This document shows, in pieces, positions 1 to 7,923 of a stretch of 64,000 nt of DNA (the stretch's first letter is position 1; every line of letters begins with the position of its first letter). The notes beneath the pieces are model-generated. The model saw nothing but the letters and a program-made list of their open reading frames with translations, was not told where the DNA came from and searched no databases. The stretch lies in contig CAKKNE010000004.1 in assembly GCA_918797485.1 (NCBI GenBank), forward strand, positions 3,286,001 through 3,350,000, in the 5' to 3' direction. The DNA is from Pelagomonas calceolata (Eukaryota; Sar; Pelagophyceae; Pelagomonadales; Pelagomonadaceae). Both the position numbers and the translations under genes were made by a program.

Positions 1-828
1 TCGCCGCCGTGGCTGAAGCGCTGCGGCCTCGAGCCGGGCTGGAGCCGGCCGTACACGGACCCCGACACGCAATCGGTCGTCATAAGCTTCGTCGCACCGC
101 TCGTGCGGGACGGCAAGGTCGTCGCCGCCGTAGCGGCGGGCTCGATCCCCGTCGGAGCGCGTGCAAGCAAGAAGCGGCCCGCGGCGCCCGCGTGGCTCTC
201 CGTGACGGAGCCGCGCCTGCGGAGCCGACTCCTGTATCCGAATCCGGTTTGTTTGCTGACGACGTGGGGCGAGGTCGACGGCTCATGGCGCAAGAACGTC
301 ATGACCATCTCGTGGCTGACGTGCCTGAACAACGACGCCGACGTCCTCCTGTCGATCAACGCGCGGCGGCACAGCGCCGCGGCGGTGCTGTCCGGGCGGG
401 CCTTCGGCCTCTCCGTGCCGACGTCCGATCTGGCGGCAATGGTTCTGAAAATCGGCGCCTGCTCCGGCAGTAAAACGGACAAGCTCGCGACGGTCGAGGG
501 CTTGGCCGCCGTCGAGGCCGACGCAGAAGCCAAGGCCGGCAAGGGCGGCTTCGCGGCGCTCATGAGCGACTCGTCGGACGACGACGACGGCGTCGCGGCG
601 CCGCCGGACGCGCCATGGTTCGTCGAGGGCTGCGTCGCGCGGCTGGCCTGTGTGGTGGAGAGGCGCCTGACAGAGGGCGAGGACCACCACGTCGTCGTCG
701 CCAAAATCACGGACGCGTCCGTGCGCGAGGACTACTGGGACGGCAAGACGTTCCGCGCGCCCCACGGCCGGGCGCCTTTCTTGTCTTTCCTCGGGTCGCA
801 GAGCTTCGGGCACACAGTTCAATCATAA
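1..828 (+). CDS. Flavin reductase-like protein with N-terminal Cache-like segment (5' partial)
   Basis: The reading frame is open from base 1 to the TAA at 826-828 (275 codons seen). Residues 12-43 look like the end of a dCache sensor domain: WSRPYTDPDT, then a hydrophobic strand and APLVRDGKVVAAVA. Residues from about 65 match the FMN-binding split barrel of flavin reductases, beginning RLLYPNPVCLLTT and continuing through KNVMTISWLT and SGRAFGLSVP. Such proteins bind FMN and reduce or use flavin with NAD(P)H. The first in-frame ATG after base 1 (codon 100) is already inside the flavin domain, so the start must lie upstream of the window. Cache and flavin parts may therefore share one polypeptide, or a short intron may lie near 120-170. 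The stop is 4 bp from that of the convergent p23 gene. The flavin domain call is good; the fusion is inferred. Confidence 0.75.
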   Translation, partial: SPPWLKRCGLEPGWSRPYTDPDTQSVVISFVAPLVRDGKVVAAVAAGSIPVGARASKKRPAAPAWLSVTEPRLRSRLLYPNPVCLLTTWGEVDGSWRKNVMTISWLTCLNNDADVLLSINARRHSAAAVLSGRAFGLSVPTSDLAAMVLKIGACSGSKTDKLATVEGLAAVEADAEAKAGKGGFAALMSDSSDDDDGVAAPPDAPWFVEGCVARLACVVERRLTEGEDHHVVVAKITDASVREDYWDGKTFRAPHGRAPFLSFLGSQSFGHTVQS

Positions 829-832
829 AAAT

Positions 833-1333
833 TTATTCGGCACTAGGCTTGTCGAGCCCGCCATCCAAGTCGGACAGGTCGACGTCGTCATCGCTGTCCG
901 GCTCGTCGGCCGCCACCGCGCTAGCTGGCGCGAACGAATCCGCGCCCTGTAACGCCGACATGTCGAAGGCGCCCGCGTCGTCCTCCTCGTCCTCGTCGAC
1001 GTAGCGGCTCCAGTCCGTGGCCACGTGTCTCTTCTCGAAAACTTTATCATTTGTCAAACGGCACCAGTGGTCCGCCTCCTGGTCCTTCTTCACGACGTGC
1101 ATCTGGATCGACCTCCCATGCACCTTCCAGACCGACTCGTCGGGGAGGACCTCGGCCGCGAACGTGACGTCGAAGGCGTACTTCTTCTCGTCGGCGTCGC
1201 ATTGGAATTTTAGAGTTGTGCTTTGCAAATCAACGGTAACGCCCGTCGCTTCGGCTACTTTTATCACAACGTACAAGCCGTCCTTGCGCTGGCTCCACTC
1301 GATGGGCGGTACTATCGTGGCCAGGGCTGCCAT
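833..1333 (-). CDS. p23-like Hsp90 co-chaperone (CS domain)
   Basis: This 166-residue protein has a CS domain in residues 8-110, starting PIEWSQRKDGLYVVIKV and running through FDVTFAAEVLPDESVWKV. It ends in a long acidic tail rich in DED, EED and DSDDDVDLSDLDGG. Domain order, length and acidic tail are those of p23/Sba1, which binds the closed ATP state of Hsp90 in the cytosol and stabilises client complexes. The WSRYVDEDEEDD segment after the CS core resembles the conserved p23 tail start. The ATG sits at 1331-1333. The gene converges with the flavin reductase-like gene and shares a 489-bp divergent promoter region, holding a palindromic repeat, with the gene starting at 1823. A less specific CS protein (NudC- or Sgt1-type) is less likely because no other domain is present. 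Confidence 0.88.
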   Translation of the reverse strand: MAALATIVPPIEWSQRKDGLYVVIKVAEATGVTVDLQSTTLKFQCDADEKKYAFDVTFAAEVLPDESVWKVHGRSIQMHVVKKDQEADHWCRLTNDKVFEKRHVATDWSRYVDEDEEDDAGAFDMSALQGADSFAPASAVAADEPDSDDDVDLSDLDGGLDKPSAE

Positions 1334-1822
1334 TTTTGGTGCTGGAGGCTGTCTTGGTCCTGGAGGCTGTGTAAGTGTCCGAAGCGATGGAGTGCTCTCT
1401 CAAGATTCGCGCAGAGCACCTCTGGCAAAGTCCTGCACCAGCACTGAAGCTCTATTGGCAAATCTGTGAGAGTTTGCACAGGTTCCAAGCCGCGGAGTTC
1501 CAGGGCATAATAATGCTAGCGGCTTGTAAGACACTAGCATGATTGCTCGGCTCTTACGCTCTTTGTATAGCGCAAGCGAGCAGCACAGCGGCGCGAATAC
1601 GAACCGTCGCGTCTATATTGACCCCGCAGCCCAGCCTGTGCCACTCGCTTGACCCGCGCTTGCCTCGGCGCGGTTTGCAGCAAGTGCTCTGGGAGAGTGC
1701 TCTGCGGTGAAGCTGTCGCAGCCCCGTGTCTCCAGACACGTGCACTGCACGAAGATTAACATATAACCGCTGCCAGACGCCATCGACGCGTGTTTTGGAA
1801 CGCACGGTATCTGCACGCGATA
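1334..1822. other. Divergent intergenic region
   Basis: No coding sequence is supported here. The only structured item is the dispersed palindromic repeat at 1515-1538. Two short GAGTGCTCT/AGTGCTCTG segments, near 1390 and 1682, are weakly inverted. The region must hold the 5' ends of both flanking genes. Confidence 0.6.
1515..1538 (-). repeat. Dispersed promoter-side palindrome, copy 1
   Basis: It reads GCTAGCGG at the left and ACACTAGC at the right with CTTGTAAG between, the reverse-strand form of the 24-bp family GCTAGTGT-N8-CCGCTAGC. It lies 182 bp before the p23 ATG and 285 bp before the ATG at 1823. Confidence 0.8.
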
Positions 1823-2728
1823 ATGGCGACCTTCGACGGCCTCTTCGATCCCGCAAAAGTAGCGGAGAAGCGCCGCCAGGACGCCGAGAAGCGCGAGGCG
1901 TTAGCCAGGATCAAGGCCTGGGCCGAGGAGCTGCTGCCGGAGCCCGCTCGGGGCCGCCTGAAGGTGACGGTGAACGAAGTTGTCTGTGGCGACCCGGCCT
2001 GCGCGCCGATCGACACGGTCGTGGAGTTCTGGGGCGAGCTGCGGACGGGGTTCGGCATGCCCTCGCGCGCGGCGGAGGTGACGCACGCGGACCTCGTCTC
2101 GTTTCTGCCGGACGAGGACGTGCTGGTCGCCTGGGCTAGAGGTTTTGACGCCGAGTGGCCCAAACCGGCGCCGCCGCCCGCGCTGAAGCCCGAGTTCTCC
2201 CCCGGAGACGACGTCGAGGCGTGGCTCGGTGGGCAATGGCAGCCGGCCATCGTCACCAGCGTATGGCACCGCGAGAAGGGCTGGCCGCTCGATGCGTACG
2301 TCCCTTATCGCGTCGACGTCGTGGACACGATGCGGACCTGCTACGCACCCACTGTGTCTCATGTCCGGGCGCGCCGCCGATCGCGGTTGCGCTCTCGGTC
2401 GCGCTCTCGCTCTAGATCGCGCTCGCGGTCCCGGGACCGCGGCGACCCGCCGGGCGCCGCGGCGAACGGCATATTCCCGACGCCGCACGAGCCCTCGTGG
2501 CGCTTCGACGTCGGCGAGCGGGTGGCCTGCAAGATGGGCGAAGACACGTGGCTGCCGGGCACCGTCGAGCTCCGCGACGAGCCGGACCCCGCTGCCTACC
2601 CGGGCTTCGCGCTGCTGCCCTACGTGGTCCGCATCGACGACGGCTTCCGCATGGTGTCGGCGGCGCGGGACAACGACGCGTTCATCGTCGCTGAAAGGGA
2701 CATGCCTGTGTCTGCGGAGGGCGAATAA
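1823..2728 (+). CDS. RS-rich protein with two Tudor/SH3-like modules
   Basis: This 301-residue protein is not a family I recognise. Residues 1-40 are a charged helix. Around residues 50-70 there is a CGDPACAPIDTVVEFW segment with two cysteines. Two small beta-barrel-like modules follow. The first (about 127-175) contains GDDVEAWLGGQWQPAIVTSV and RVDVVD. The second (about 224-275) contains GERVACKMGEDTWLPGTVEL and VVRIDDG. Both follow the pattern GDxVxAxxxGxWxPGxVxxV seen in Tudor- and SH3-like domains that bind methylated or proline-rich peptides. Between them lies an RS-dipeptide stretch at about 181-205, typical of nuclear speckle proteins. Together these suggest an RNA-processing or chromatin role, which is inference. 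The ATG at 1823 is chosen because the frame only extends upstream through a GTG. Its stop is 15 bp from the convergent gene's stop. Confidence 0.7.
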   Translation: MATFDGLFDPAKVAEKRRQDAEKREALARIKAWAEELLPEPARGRLKVTVNEVVCGDPACAPIDTVVEFWGELRTGFGMPSRAAEVTHADLVSFLPDEDVLVAWARGFDAEWPKPAPPPALKPEFSPGDDVEAWLGGQWQPAIVTSVWHREKGWPLDAYVPYRVDVVDTMRTCYAPTVSHVRARRRSRLRSRSRSRSRSRSRSRDRGDPPGAAANGIFPTPHEPSWRFDVGERVACKMGEDTWLPGTVELRDEPDPAAYPGFALLPYVVRIDDGFRMVSAARDNDAFIVAERDMPVSAEGE

Positions 2729-2743
2729 ACTTAATAGTGTGAC

Positions 2744-3147
2744 TTACTCCTTCTTGGGGGCGGGCGCCGGTCGCCAGCGGGGCAGCTCAAGAAACTCGAC
2801 GACGACGTCGATGAGCTCCTGGGGGAGCTTCTCGCCACGGTCCATGAGCCGCGCGAGGACGGCCTCCTCTATGCGTGCCTGCTCGAAGGCGAGGTAGCCA
2901 CCCGCCTCGTGGAATTTTTCGAGCATGGCGCGATCGCTGGGCGAGAATCGGTCTGCCCATCGGTCACCAATATACATGTAGGGCCCACCGCCGCGACCCC
3001 TTTCGTAGGGGCGTTACCCGCGTGACGCTCAGGGTGACGGTAAGTGAGCCGTCTCGTCGCCGGGTGTCGAAAGTGTCGATTACTAAGGAGCACGAGCACC
3101 GCGAGTCCCGCCACGACTCCTGCGAGTAGCCGCCGCCCGGGATGCAT
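2744..3147 (-). CDS. Small single-pass membrane protein, probably two exons
   Basis: Two overlapping short reading frames combine into one plausible gene. Exon 1 (3147 down to 3018) starts with ATG and encodes MHPGRRLLAGVVAGLAVLVL, a signal or anchor segment followed by a basic region. Exon 2 (2952 down to 2744) encodes a charged helical part with DRFSPSDRAMLEKFHEAGG and ends APAPKKE. Removing 3017-2953 gives a 65-bp intron with GTAACG at the 5' end and GGGCAG at the 3' end. The junction keeps the frame and yields 112 residues. Without splicing only a 77-residue ORF from 2977 remains, lacking the membrane segment. The family is unknown to me. The splice model is inferred from frame and GT-AG ends only. 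Confidence 0.5.
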
Positions 3148-3621
3148 TGCAAGGCAGGCCTGGAACACTCTCTGAAACTCAGTGAGCCCCACGCGTTCTC
3201 AAGCCTTCCAGTGTTTATGTGGCACTCGTGCGGTCTGATGTCATTGCATGGTGGCGTATTTTTATGGCTACACCGCGCTACGCCGCGAAATCGGCAAATT
3301 GCTCGGCGTGTTAGCTAGCGGCAGTAAGATACTAGCAAGCAAGCACTTTTTGCCGAGTCGGGAACCACCTCCCACGCCGCGCAGCGTTGTTCATTCGCTG
3401 GTGCGCACCTTCTCTGGGTCAATAGAGACCCAGCACCGAGCCCTGTGGGTTGACCAGGCCTACAGCGCACCGCTGTGCCCTCTCAAAGAGGTGCTGCTTT
3501 TGCATCGATTAAAACGCGACAGGGCGCCAAGACGGCACCAACACACATCCTGCTGCTCGCGGCGCTAGCCACGATCACCACAGCAAGGCTAGCGCCGCAG
3601 AAATCGAAACCGAGGCCACTC
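3148..3621. other. Intergenic region and probable 5' leader of the VHL-like peptidase
   Basis: It holds one copy of the dispersed palindrome (3314-3336). From 3454 it continues the reading frame of the gene that follows, with a signal-peptide-like stretch (ILLLAALATITTARLAP at about 3556-3606) but no ATG. Nothing else is recognisable. Confidence 0.5.
3314..3336 (-). repeat. Dispersed promoter-side palindrome, copy 2
   Basis: GCTAGCGG at the left and ATACTAGC at the right, 23 bp in all, in reverse orientation to the family consensus. It lies upstream of the VHL-like metallopeptidase gene. Confidence 0.75.
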
Positions 3622-4971
3622 ATGGCGAACCTCGACGCCGGGAACGGCGACTGGCTCCGCTGGAGCGACGACGCGCCGCTCACGTCCGAGACGGGCGACG
3701 ACCGCGACCGCGCGACGCTCAAGGTCGTCAACGAGTGCTCGAAACCGCTCCACGTCCAGTGGGTCACGGCCGGCGGCAAACTGCGGAACCGCCGCCGCGT
3801 CGCGCCGGGCAAAGGGCGCTACGCCATCCTCGACAACTCCGTGAAGAACGAGCACACGGAAGGCACGCTTGTCGGGGACGCCTTCGTCATCTACGCGGGC
3901 CTCGACGACACGCCGCCCGAGACGCTAGAGGCGCTCGACACGGCGGAGATCGTGGGCTTCCTCGCGTGCACGGGGAAGGACCCGGCGCGGCCGCGCGTCG
4001 TCACCGTCGCCGACGCGGGCTTTTTTAGTGGTCTGGTCGGCGCGAAGACGCTCGTCGCCTCGCACACGGTCGGCGCTGCCCCTACGGAGGAGGACACGAA
4101 GCCGCTGCACCCCTACGTCTACAAGCGCGAGACGGCGTGCGGCATTATCATAGATGTGGACGACCGGTGCTACGAGCGGGGCGAGCGCGTGCGGGCCTTC
4201 GTCGCCGACTGCGAGGCCGCGGCCAAACGGCTCCCGAAGAACGCCGTCGCGGCGATCCGCGACGCGGGTTGTAGGATAGTGGTGCACGAGGAGACGGGCA
4301 AGTGGACGCATATGTGCTACCACCCGCGCCAGGGCCAATCGTGGCTCCGCGACCAGGGCTTCGACGAGAACTTGGCTGGGTGCGTCCAGCTCTACCGCCT
4401 CGACGACTACGCCGGCGACCGGGGCCTCTGGGGCCAGGGAGGTTCTATTGTGCACGAGCTCTCGCATGCCTACCACGACTGCTACCTACGAGACGGCCAC
4501 GGGAACAAGTTCATCGGGCGGCGCTACGACCGCGCGGTCCACGCCGAGCGGCTCTACGACGCTGTAAGGGTCAAGGGCCCCCAATCAAAGCCGCGCGACG
4601 CCGCCGAGCGGCGCCTGCTGTTCCTGCGCCAGACGGCGTGCGGCTGCATGGGCCGCGTCGATGGCGTGGCGCGGCGCCACTACGCCGCGACGAACGCGGC
4701 CGAGTTCTTCGCGGAGCTCTCGACGGCCTACCTGTGCCGCGACGACGAGGACTACAACAAGTGGGAGCCCCACAACCAGCGCCAGCTGTGGCAGTTCGAC
4801 CCCGAGACGTGCAAGTTACTGGAGCGCGTCTGGGACGACGGCGAGGCGCTCGACGACGACTGTGCCGACGAGCCGCCGCCTCCCCCGCCGCGGTCGCTGT
4901 GCTGCCGCGTGCTTCGGTGGGGGGCCGTGCCTTCGGTGGGGGCGGAAAGCGCGCGACGCCTAATTGTGTAG
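3622..4971 (+). CDS. VHL beta-like domain plus HExxH zinc metallopeptidase
   Basis: From the first ATG at 3622 the protein has 449 residues. Residues 31-92 resemble the VHL beta domain: LKVVNECSKPLHVQWV, a basic turn, then GTLVGDAFVIYA. Relative to human pVHL the strand tryptophan is kept, but the hydroxyproline-contacting His of GHLW is Asp here. The C-terminal half is a clan MA-type peptidase: HELSH at 278-282 is the HExxH zinc site, and NAAEFFAELSTAYL at about 358-371 supplies a likely third glutamate ligand, as in anthrax lethal factor-like domains. The frame is open upstream to 3454 and encodes ILLLAALATITTARLAP, a convincing signal-peptide core without an ATG. The true start could be an unseen exon, or a non-ATG or misread codon. 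Substrate and compartment are unknown. Confidence 0.75.
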   Translation: MANLDAGNGDWLRWSDDAPLTSETGDDRDRATLKVVNECSKPLHVQWVTAGGKLRNRRRVAPGKGRYAILDNSVKNEHTEGTLVGDAFVIYAGLDDTPPETLEALDTAEIVGFLACTGKDPARPRVVTVADAGFFSGLVGAKTLVASHTVGAAPTEEDTKPLHPYVYKRETACGIIIDVDDRCYERGERVRAFVADCEAAAKRLPKNAVAAIRDAGCRIVVHEETGKWTHMCYHPRQGQSWLRDQGFDENLAGCVQLYRLDDYAGDRGLWGQGGSIVHELSHAYHDCYLRDGHGNKFIGRRYDRAVHAERLYDAVRVKGPQSKPRDAAERRLLFLRQTACGCMGRVDGVARRHYAATNAAEFFAELSTAYLCRDDEDYNKWEPHNQRQLWQFDPETCKLLERVWDDGEALDDDCADEPPPPPPRSLCCRVLRWGAVPSVGAESARRLIV

Positions 4972-5049
4972 TGAATGTCTTCAGTTCGAAATACAGAGCT
5001 TAGTGATGAGCCTTTTGCTCGAGAGGGAGACGCGGACCTTCTGCCCGTG

Positions 5050-7542
5050 CTAATTCTTCTTCTTGCGCCCGCGCTTGCCCCGGGCTTTGCCGCAGGTGTG
5101 CGCGACGTGCCGGCCCTCGCACGCCTTGCACGGCGGCCGCGGCCGCTCGACGCCGACCGGGACGCAAATCAAATCCACGTCGAGCCGGCCCTCGTCGCCG
5201 AAGGAAATGCTGCGCTTCCGGCCGGGGCCCGGCGAGAAGACGGCCTCGCCCGCGTCCGACCAGGCGATCTCCTCGACGCGCTCGGGCACCCAGGAGGCCG
5301 GCGACCGGGGCGCGGTAGACCGGTAGACCGGCGGCGGGGGCGGCGGCGCGCGGCCCGTCGGCAGCGTCCGGCGGACGCGGTAGTCGGGCGACGGCTCCGG
5401 CGACGACGGCGGCGACGGCCGGCGCGGCGGCGTGTCCGGCGCGCCGGGGACGAGCACCGCCGGCGAGAGCGGCCAGACGATGCCCGAGTGGTCGAGGCGG
5501 ACGTCGTAGCCCGGCGTGCGCAGCGAGACGACGGCGCCCGTCGGCTTGCCCTTGAAGTGCAGCACCTGGACGCGCTCGCCGACGCCGTACGACGCCGTGC
5601 CGTCGCCCGCCGCGACGCGCCGCGGGGGCGCGTCCGGCTGCGGCGGCCGCAGCACGTCGCGCCCCAGGTCCTCGGCCTCGAGCACCGCGAGCTCCTCGGC
5701 CGTGCGTCGGGCCTCGGCCGCGTCGTAGACGTCGCTCTCCACGTCTCCGGCGGCCGGCGCCGCGGCGGGGGGGTCCTCGTCGTCGTCGTCGACGGGGCGG
5801 AGCTCGTTGCCGCGGAAGCCGCGCTCGCGCTTGACGCCGCGGCTGAGGCGCACGGCCACGTCGAGCCGCACCGTGACCCAGCCGTTCGCCTGGACGGCGA
5901 CGACGACGCCGGCGGCGCCCGTCGGCGTGCGGACGCGCGCGCCGGCGACGACGCGCGGGTCGCGCGGCGGGCCCTTCTTCGACGCGCGGCGGCGCTTCGG
6001 CGCGGGCGGCGCCGCGGGCTCCGGCGGCGCCGCGGGCTCCGGCGGCGCCGCGGGCGCCGGTTCGGGCGCCGGCACCGCCTCCACCACCGAGAGGAAGCGC
6101 TCGGGCGTCGCCCAGATCAAACCGTCGTCGTCGTAGCGCACGCGCCAGACGCGGTCGGTGAGCGAGTTCCGCAGGCCGTCGACGACGTCGTCGGCGCCGC
6201 GCTCGACGACGGTGCCGCGGTACCGCGCCTCCGTGCCGACGCGCTTCACGAAGTTGGCGCCGAAGGCGTGCGGCGCCGCCTCGACGGCCGCGCCGACCGC
6301 GATGCGGCCGCCGTTACTGATATCGCTGGCTTGATCAAAGGGGCTTCCGAGGCCGCCGGCCGGCGCGTGCTTCGGAGCGCGCGGCGGCGGCGCGGCCGGC
6401 GCCGGCGCCGGCGCCGCGGCGTCGCCGTCGTCGCCGTCGCGCGACGCGGAGCGCGCGCGCTCGCGCAGCGTCTTCGCGCGGTCGACGTAGCGCTCGCGCG
6501 TCGCCGCGTCGGCGGACCGCCACATCTCGCTGAGGCGGTTCCGCACGGCCCGCTCCAAGTCGCCGGGGTGCTCCGCGCGCACGGCCGCCCGGTTGTCCTG
6601 GGCGAACAGCTCGCTCGGCCGCATGAAGCGCCGGCCCGGGCTCGGGTCCCGCGACCGCGGCCGCGCCGGCGCCGGCGCCGGCGCCGGCGCGTCCGGCGGC
6701 GACGGCGGCGCCGACACGGCGGCGCCCGGCGGCGGGCTCGCCGCGCGCCGCTTGCGCTTCTTGGGCGGCGGCCGGCCCGAGCCGTCCGACTCCGACGAGC
6801 TCCGCACCGTCACCTCGGGCACGGCGTCGCCGGCGGGCTCGGCCGCGTCCGACGCGTCCTCGTCCGCCGCGGGCGCGGGCGGCGGCGGCGGCGCGGCGGG
6901 CGCCTCGCCCCGCGCGGCCGCGAAGCGCCGCTTCATCGTGTCGAGGAACGAGCCGTCGTTCGCGATGGGCGCCGCGGGCTCCGCGCGGGCGGCGGCGAAG
7001 CGCCGCTTCATCGTCGCGAGGAAGGAGCCGTCGTTCGGGATCGGCGGCGGCACGGCGTCGAGCACGACCGGCGGCGTCGGCGTCCGCGCGCGGTCGAGCT
7101 CCGCGTCGGCGACGCCCTCCCAGGCGTCGGGCGGGCCGTGTCGGCGGTCGTAGGCGTCGGGCGCGGCCGTGCGGTCGAGCTCCTCGGCGGGCGGCAGCTG
7201 GTCGGGCGCGACGGCCTGGCGCCGCAGCCGCCAGCCGGGCCAGTCCGCGGCCTTGACGATGCCGGGGTAGCCGTTCGCGCCGAGCGACGCCTCGTCCTCG
7301 GCGTACTGCTTGGCGCCCGCGCGGAACTTGAACTGCTTGTAGGAGCTCGCGTGGCCCGCGGGCGGCGGCGGCGACGCACTGCGGTCGCGCTCGCGCGCGG
7401 CGCGCCGCTCGCCCCAGTGCGCCGCGCGCTCCTCTTCTTCGCGCATGGCGCGGCCCGCGCCCGCCGCCTCGGGGCCCTCACCTGGGCTCTCCCGTGCGGC
7501 GCGCGCCGCGGCCGCAGTCACAGCGCGGGGCGGCTCGTCCAT
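5050..7542 (-). CDS. HMG-box protein with three Tudor/SH3-like modules and a C-terminal zinc knuckle
   Basis: The 830-residue protein starts MDEPPRAV at 7542; an in-frame ATG at 7692 is an alternative. Order of parts: basic Ala-rich N-terminus; two near-identical repeats around 165-215, each NDGSFLxTMKRRFAAAR; disordered Pro/Ala region; HMG box at about 300-365 beginning RRFMRPSELFAQDNRAA and including LSEMWRSADAATRERYVDRA; then three small barrel modules near 404-487, 527-585 and 645-697, each with a V/GxRV...GxVV...V pattern. The last is GVGERVQVLHFKGKPTGAVV. The C-terminus is a CxxC-H-HTC knuckle, CKACEGRHVAHTCGK, followed by a basic tail. HMG boxes bend DNA, and barrel modules of this kind often read histones, so a chromatin role is likely by inference. 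High GC gives long antisense frames over this gene; they are shadows. Confidence 0.75.
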   Translation of the reverse strand: MDEPPRAVTAAAARAARESPGEGPEAAGAGRAMREEEERAAHWGERRAARERDRSASPPPPAGHASSYKQFKFRAGAKQYAEDEASLGANGYPGIVKAADWPGWRLRRQAVAPDQLPPAEELDRTAAPDAYDRRHGPPDAWEGVADAELDRARTPTPPVVLDAVPPPIPNDGSFLATMKRRFAAARAEPAAPIANDGSFLDTMKRRFAAARGEAPAAPPPPPAPAADEDASDAAEPAGDAVPEVTVRSSSESDGSGRPPPKKRKRRAASPPPGAAVSAPPSPPDAPAPAPAPARPRSRDPSPGRRFMRPSELFAQDNRAAVRAEHPGDLERAVRNRLSEMWRSADAATRERYVDRAKTLRERARSASRDGDDGDAAAPAPAPAAPPPRAPKHAPAGGLGSPFDQASDISNGGRIAVGAAVEAAPHAFGANFVKRVGTEARYRGTVVERGADDVVDGLRNSLTDRVWRVRYDDDGLIWATPERFLSVVEAVPAPEPAPAAPPEPAAPPEPAAPPAPKRRRASKKGPPRDPRVVAGARVRTPTGAAGVVVAVQANGWVTVRLDVAVRLSRGVKRERGFRGNELRPVDDDDEDPPAAAPAAGDVESDVYDAAEARRTAEELAVLEAEDLGRDVLRPPQPDAPPRRVAAGDGTASYGVGERVQVLHFKGKPTGAVVSLRTPGYDVRLDHSGIVWPLSPAVLVPGAPDTPPRRPSPPSSPEPSPDYRVRRTLPTGRAPPPPPPVYRSTAPRSPASWVPERVEEIAWSDAGEAVFSPGPGRKRSISFGDEGRLDVDLICVPVGVERPRPPCKACEGRHVAHTCGKARGKRGRKKKN

Positions 7543-7923
7543 CGATTTCTCGCAGGAGTCGTCGTCAGCGATGAGAGGGCCAATCAAATCGGTGGCGCCC
7601 CGTCGGTTCGGGCGGCTGGTTAGTGCGCTGCAATGCGCTCCGCTTGGCAAATCGAAGGCCAAATCTCCCGGGTATTTCACCGAATCACGCATCGGTCGAC
7701 GCCAGGCAGGAACGCCCCAACACGCGACCCAGAAGAGTCCTGCGTGGATGGCTGCCAAAAAAACAAAAAGGGTTCTGCGTGCAGCGCGATCAGGCTCTCC
7801 GAGCCGGGCAGCCGGCTATGGATGGCAAATAGCTGCCCGAACTCGTCAGTGATCCTTCCTTGACACTACGCAACGCAGGGGCGGGTCCCGCGACGCAGCG
7901 TTTTCCCCGAGGGGGCACCGGTG
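7543..7923. other. Divergent intergenic region
   Basis: It lies between the starts of the HMG-box protein and the IQ-repeat protein. It contains a possible in-frame upstream ATG of the HMG gene (7692). No repeats or RNA genes are recognised. Confidence 0.5.

Noticed and set aside
4975-7623. An 882-codon forward open frame opposite the HMG-box gene
   Set aside because: It is Arg/Ala/Gly noise produced by high GC on the antisense strand; the reverse frame has an HMG box and zinc knuckle.
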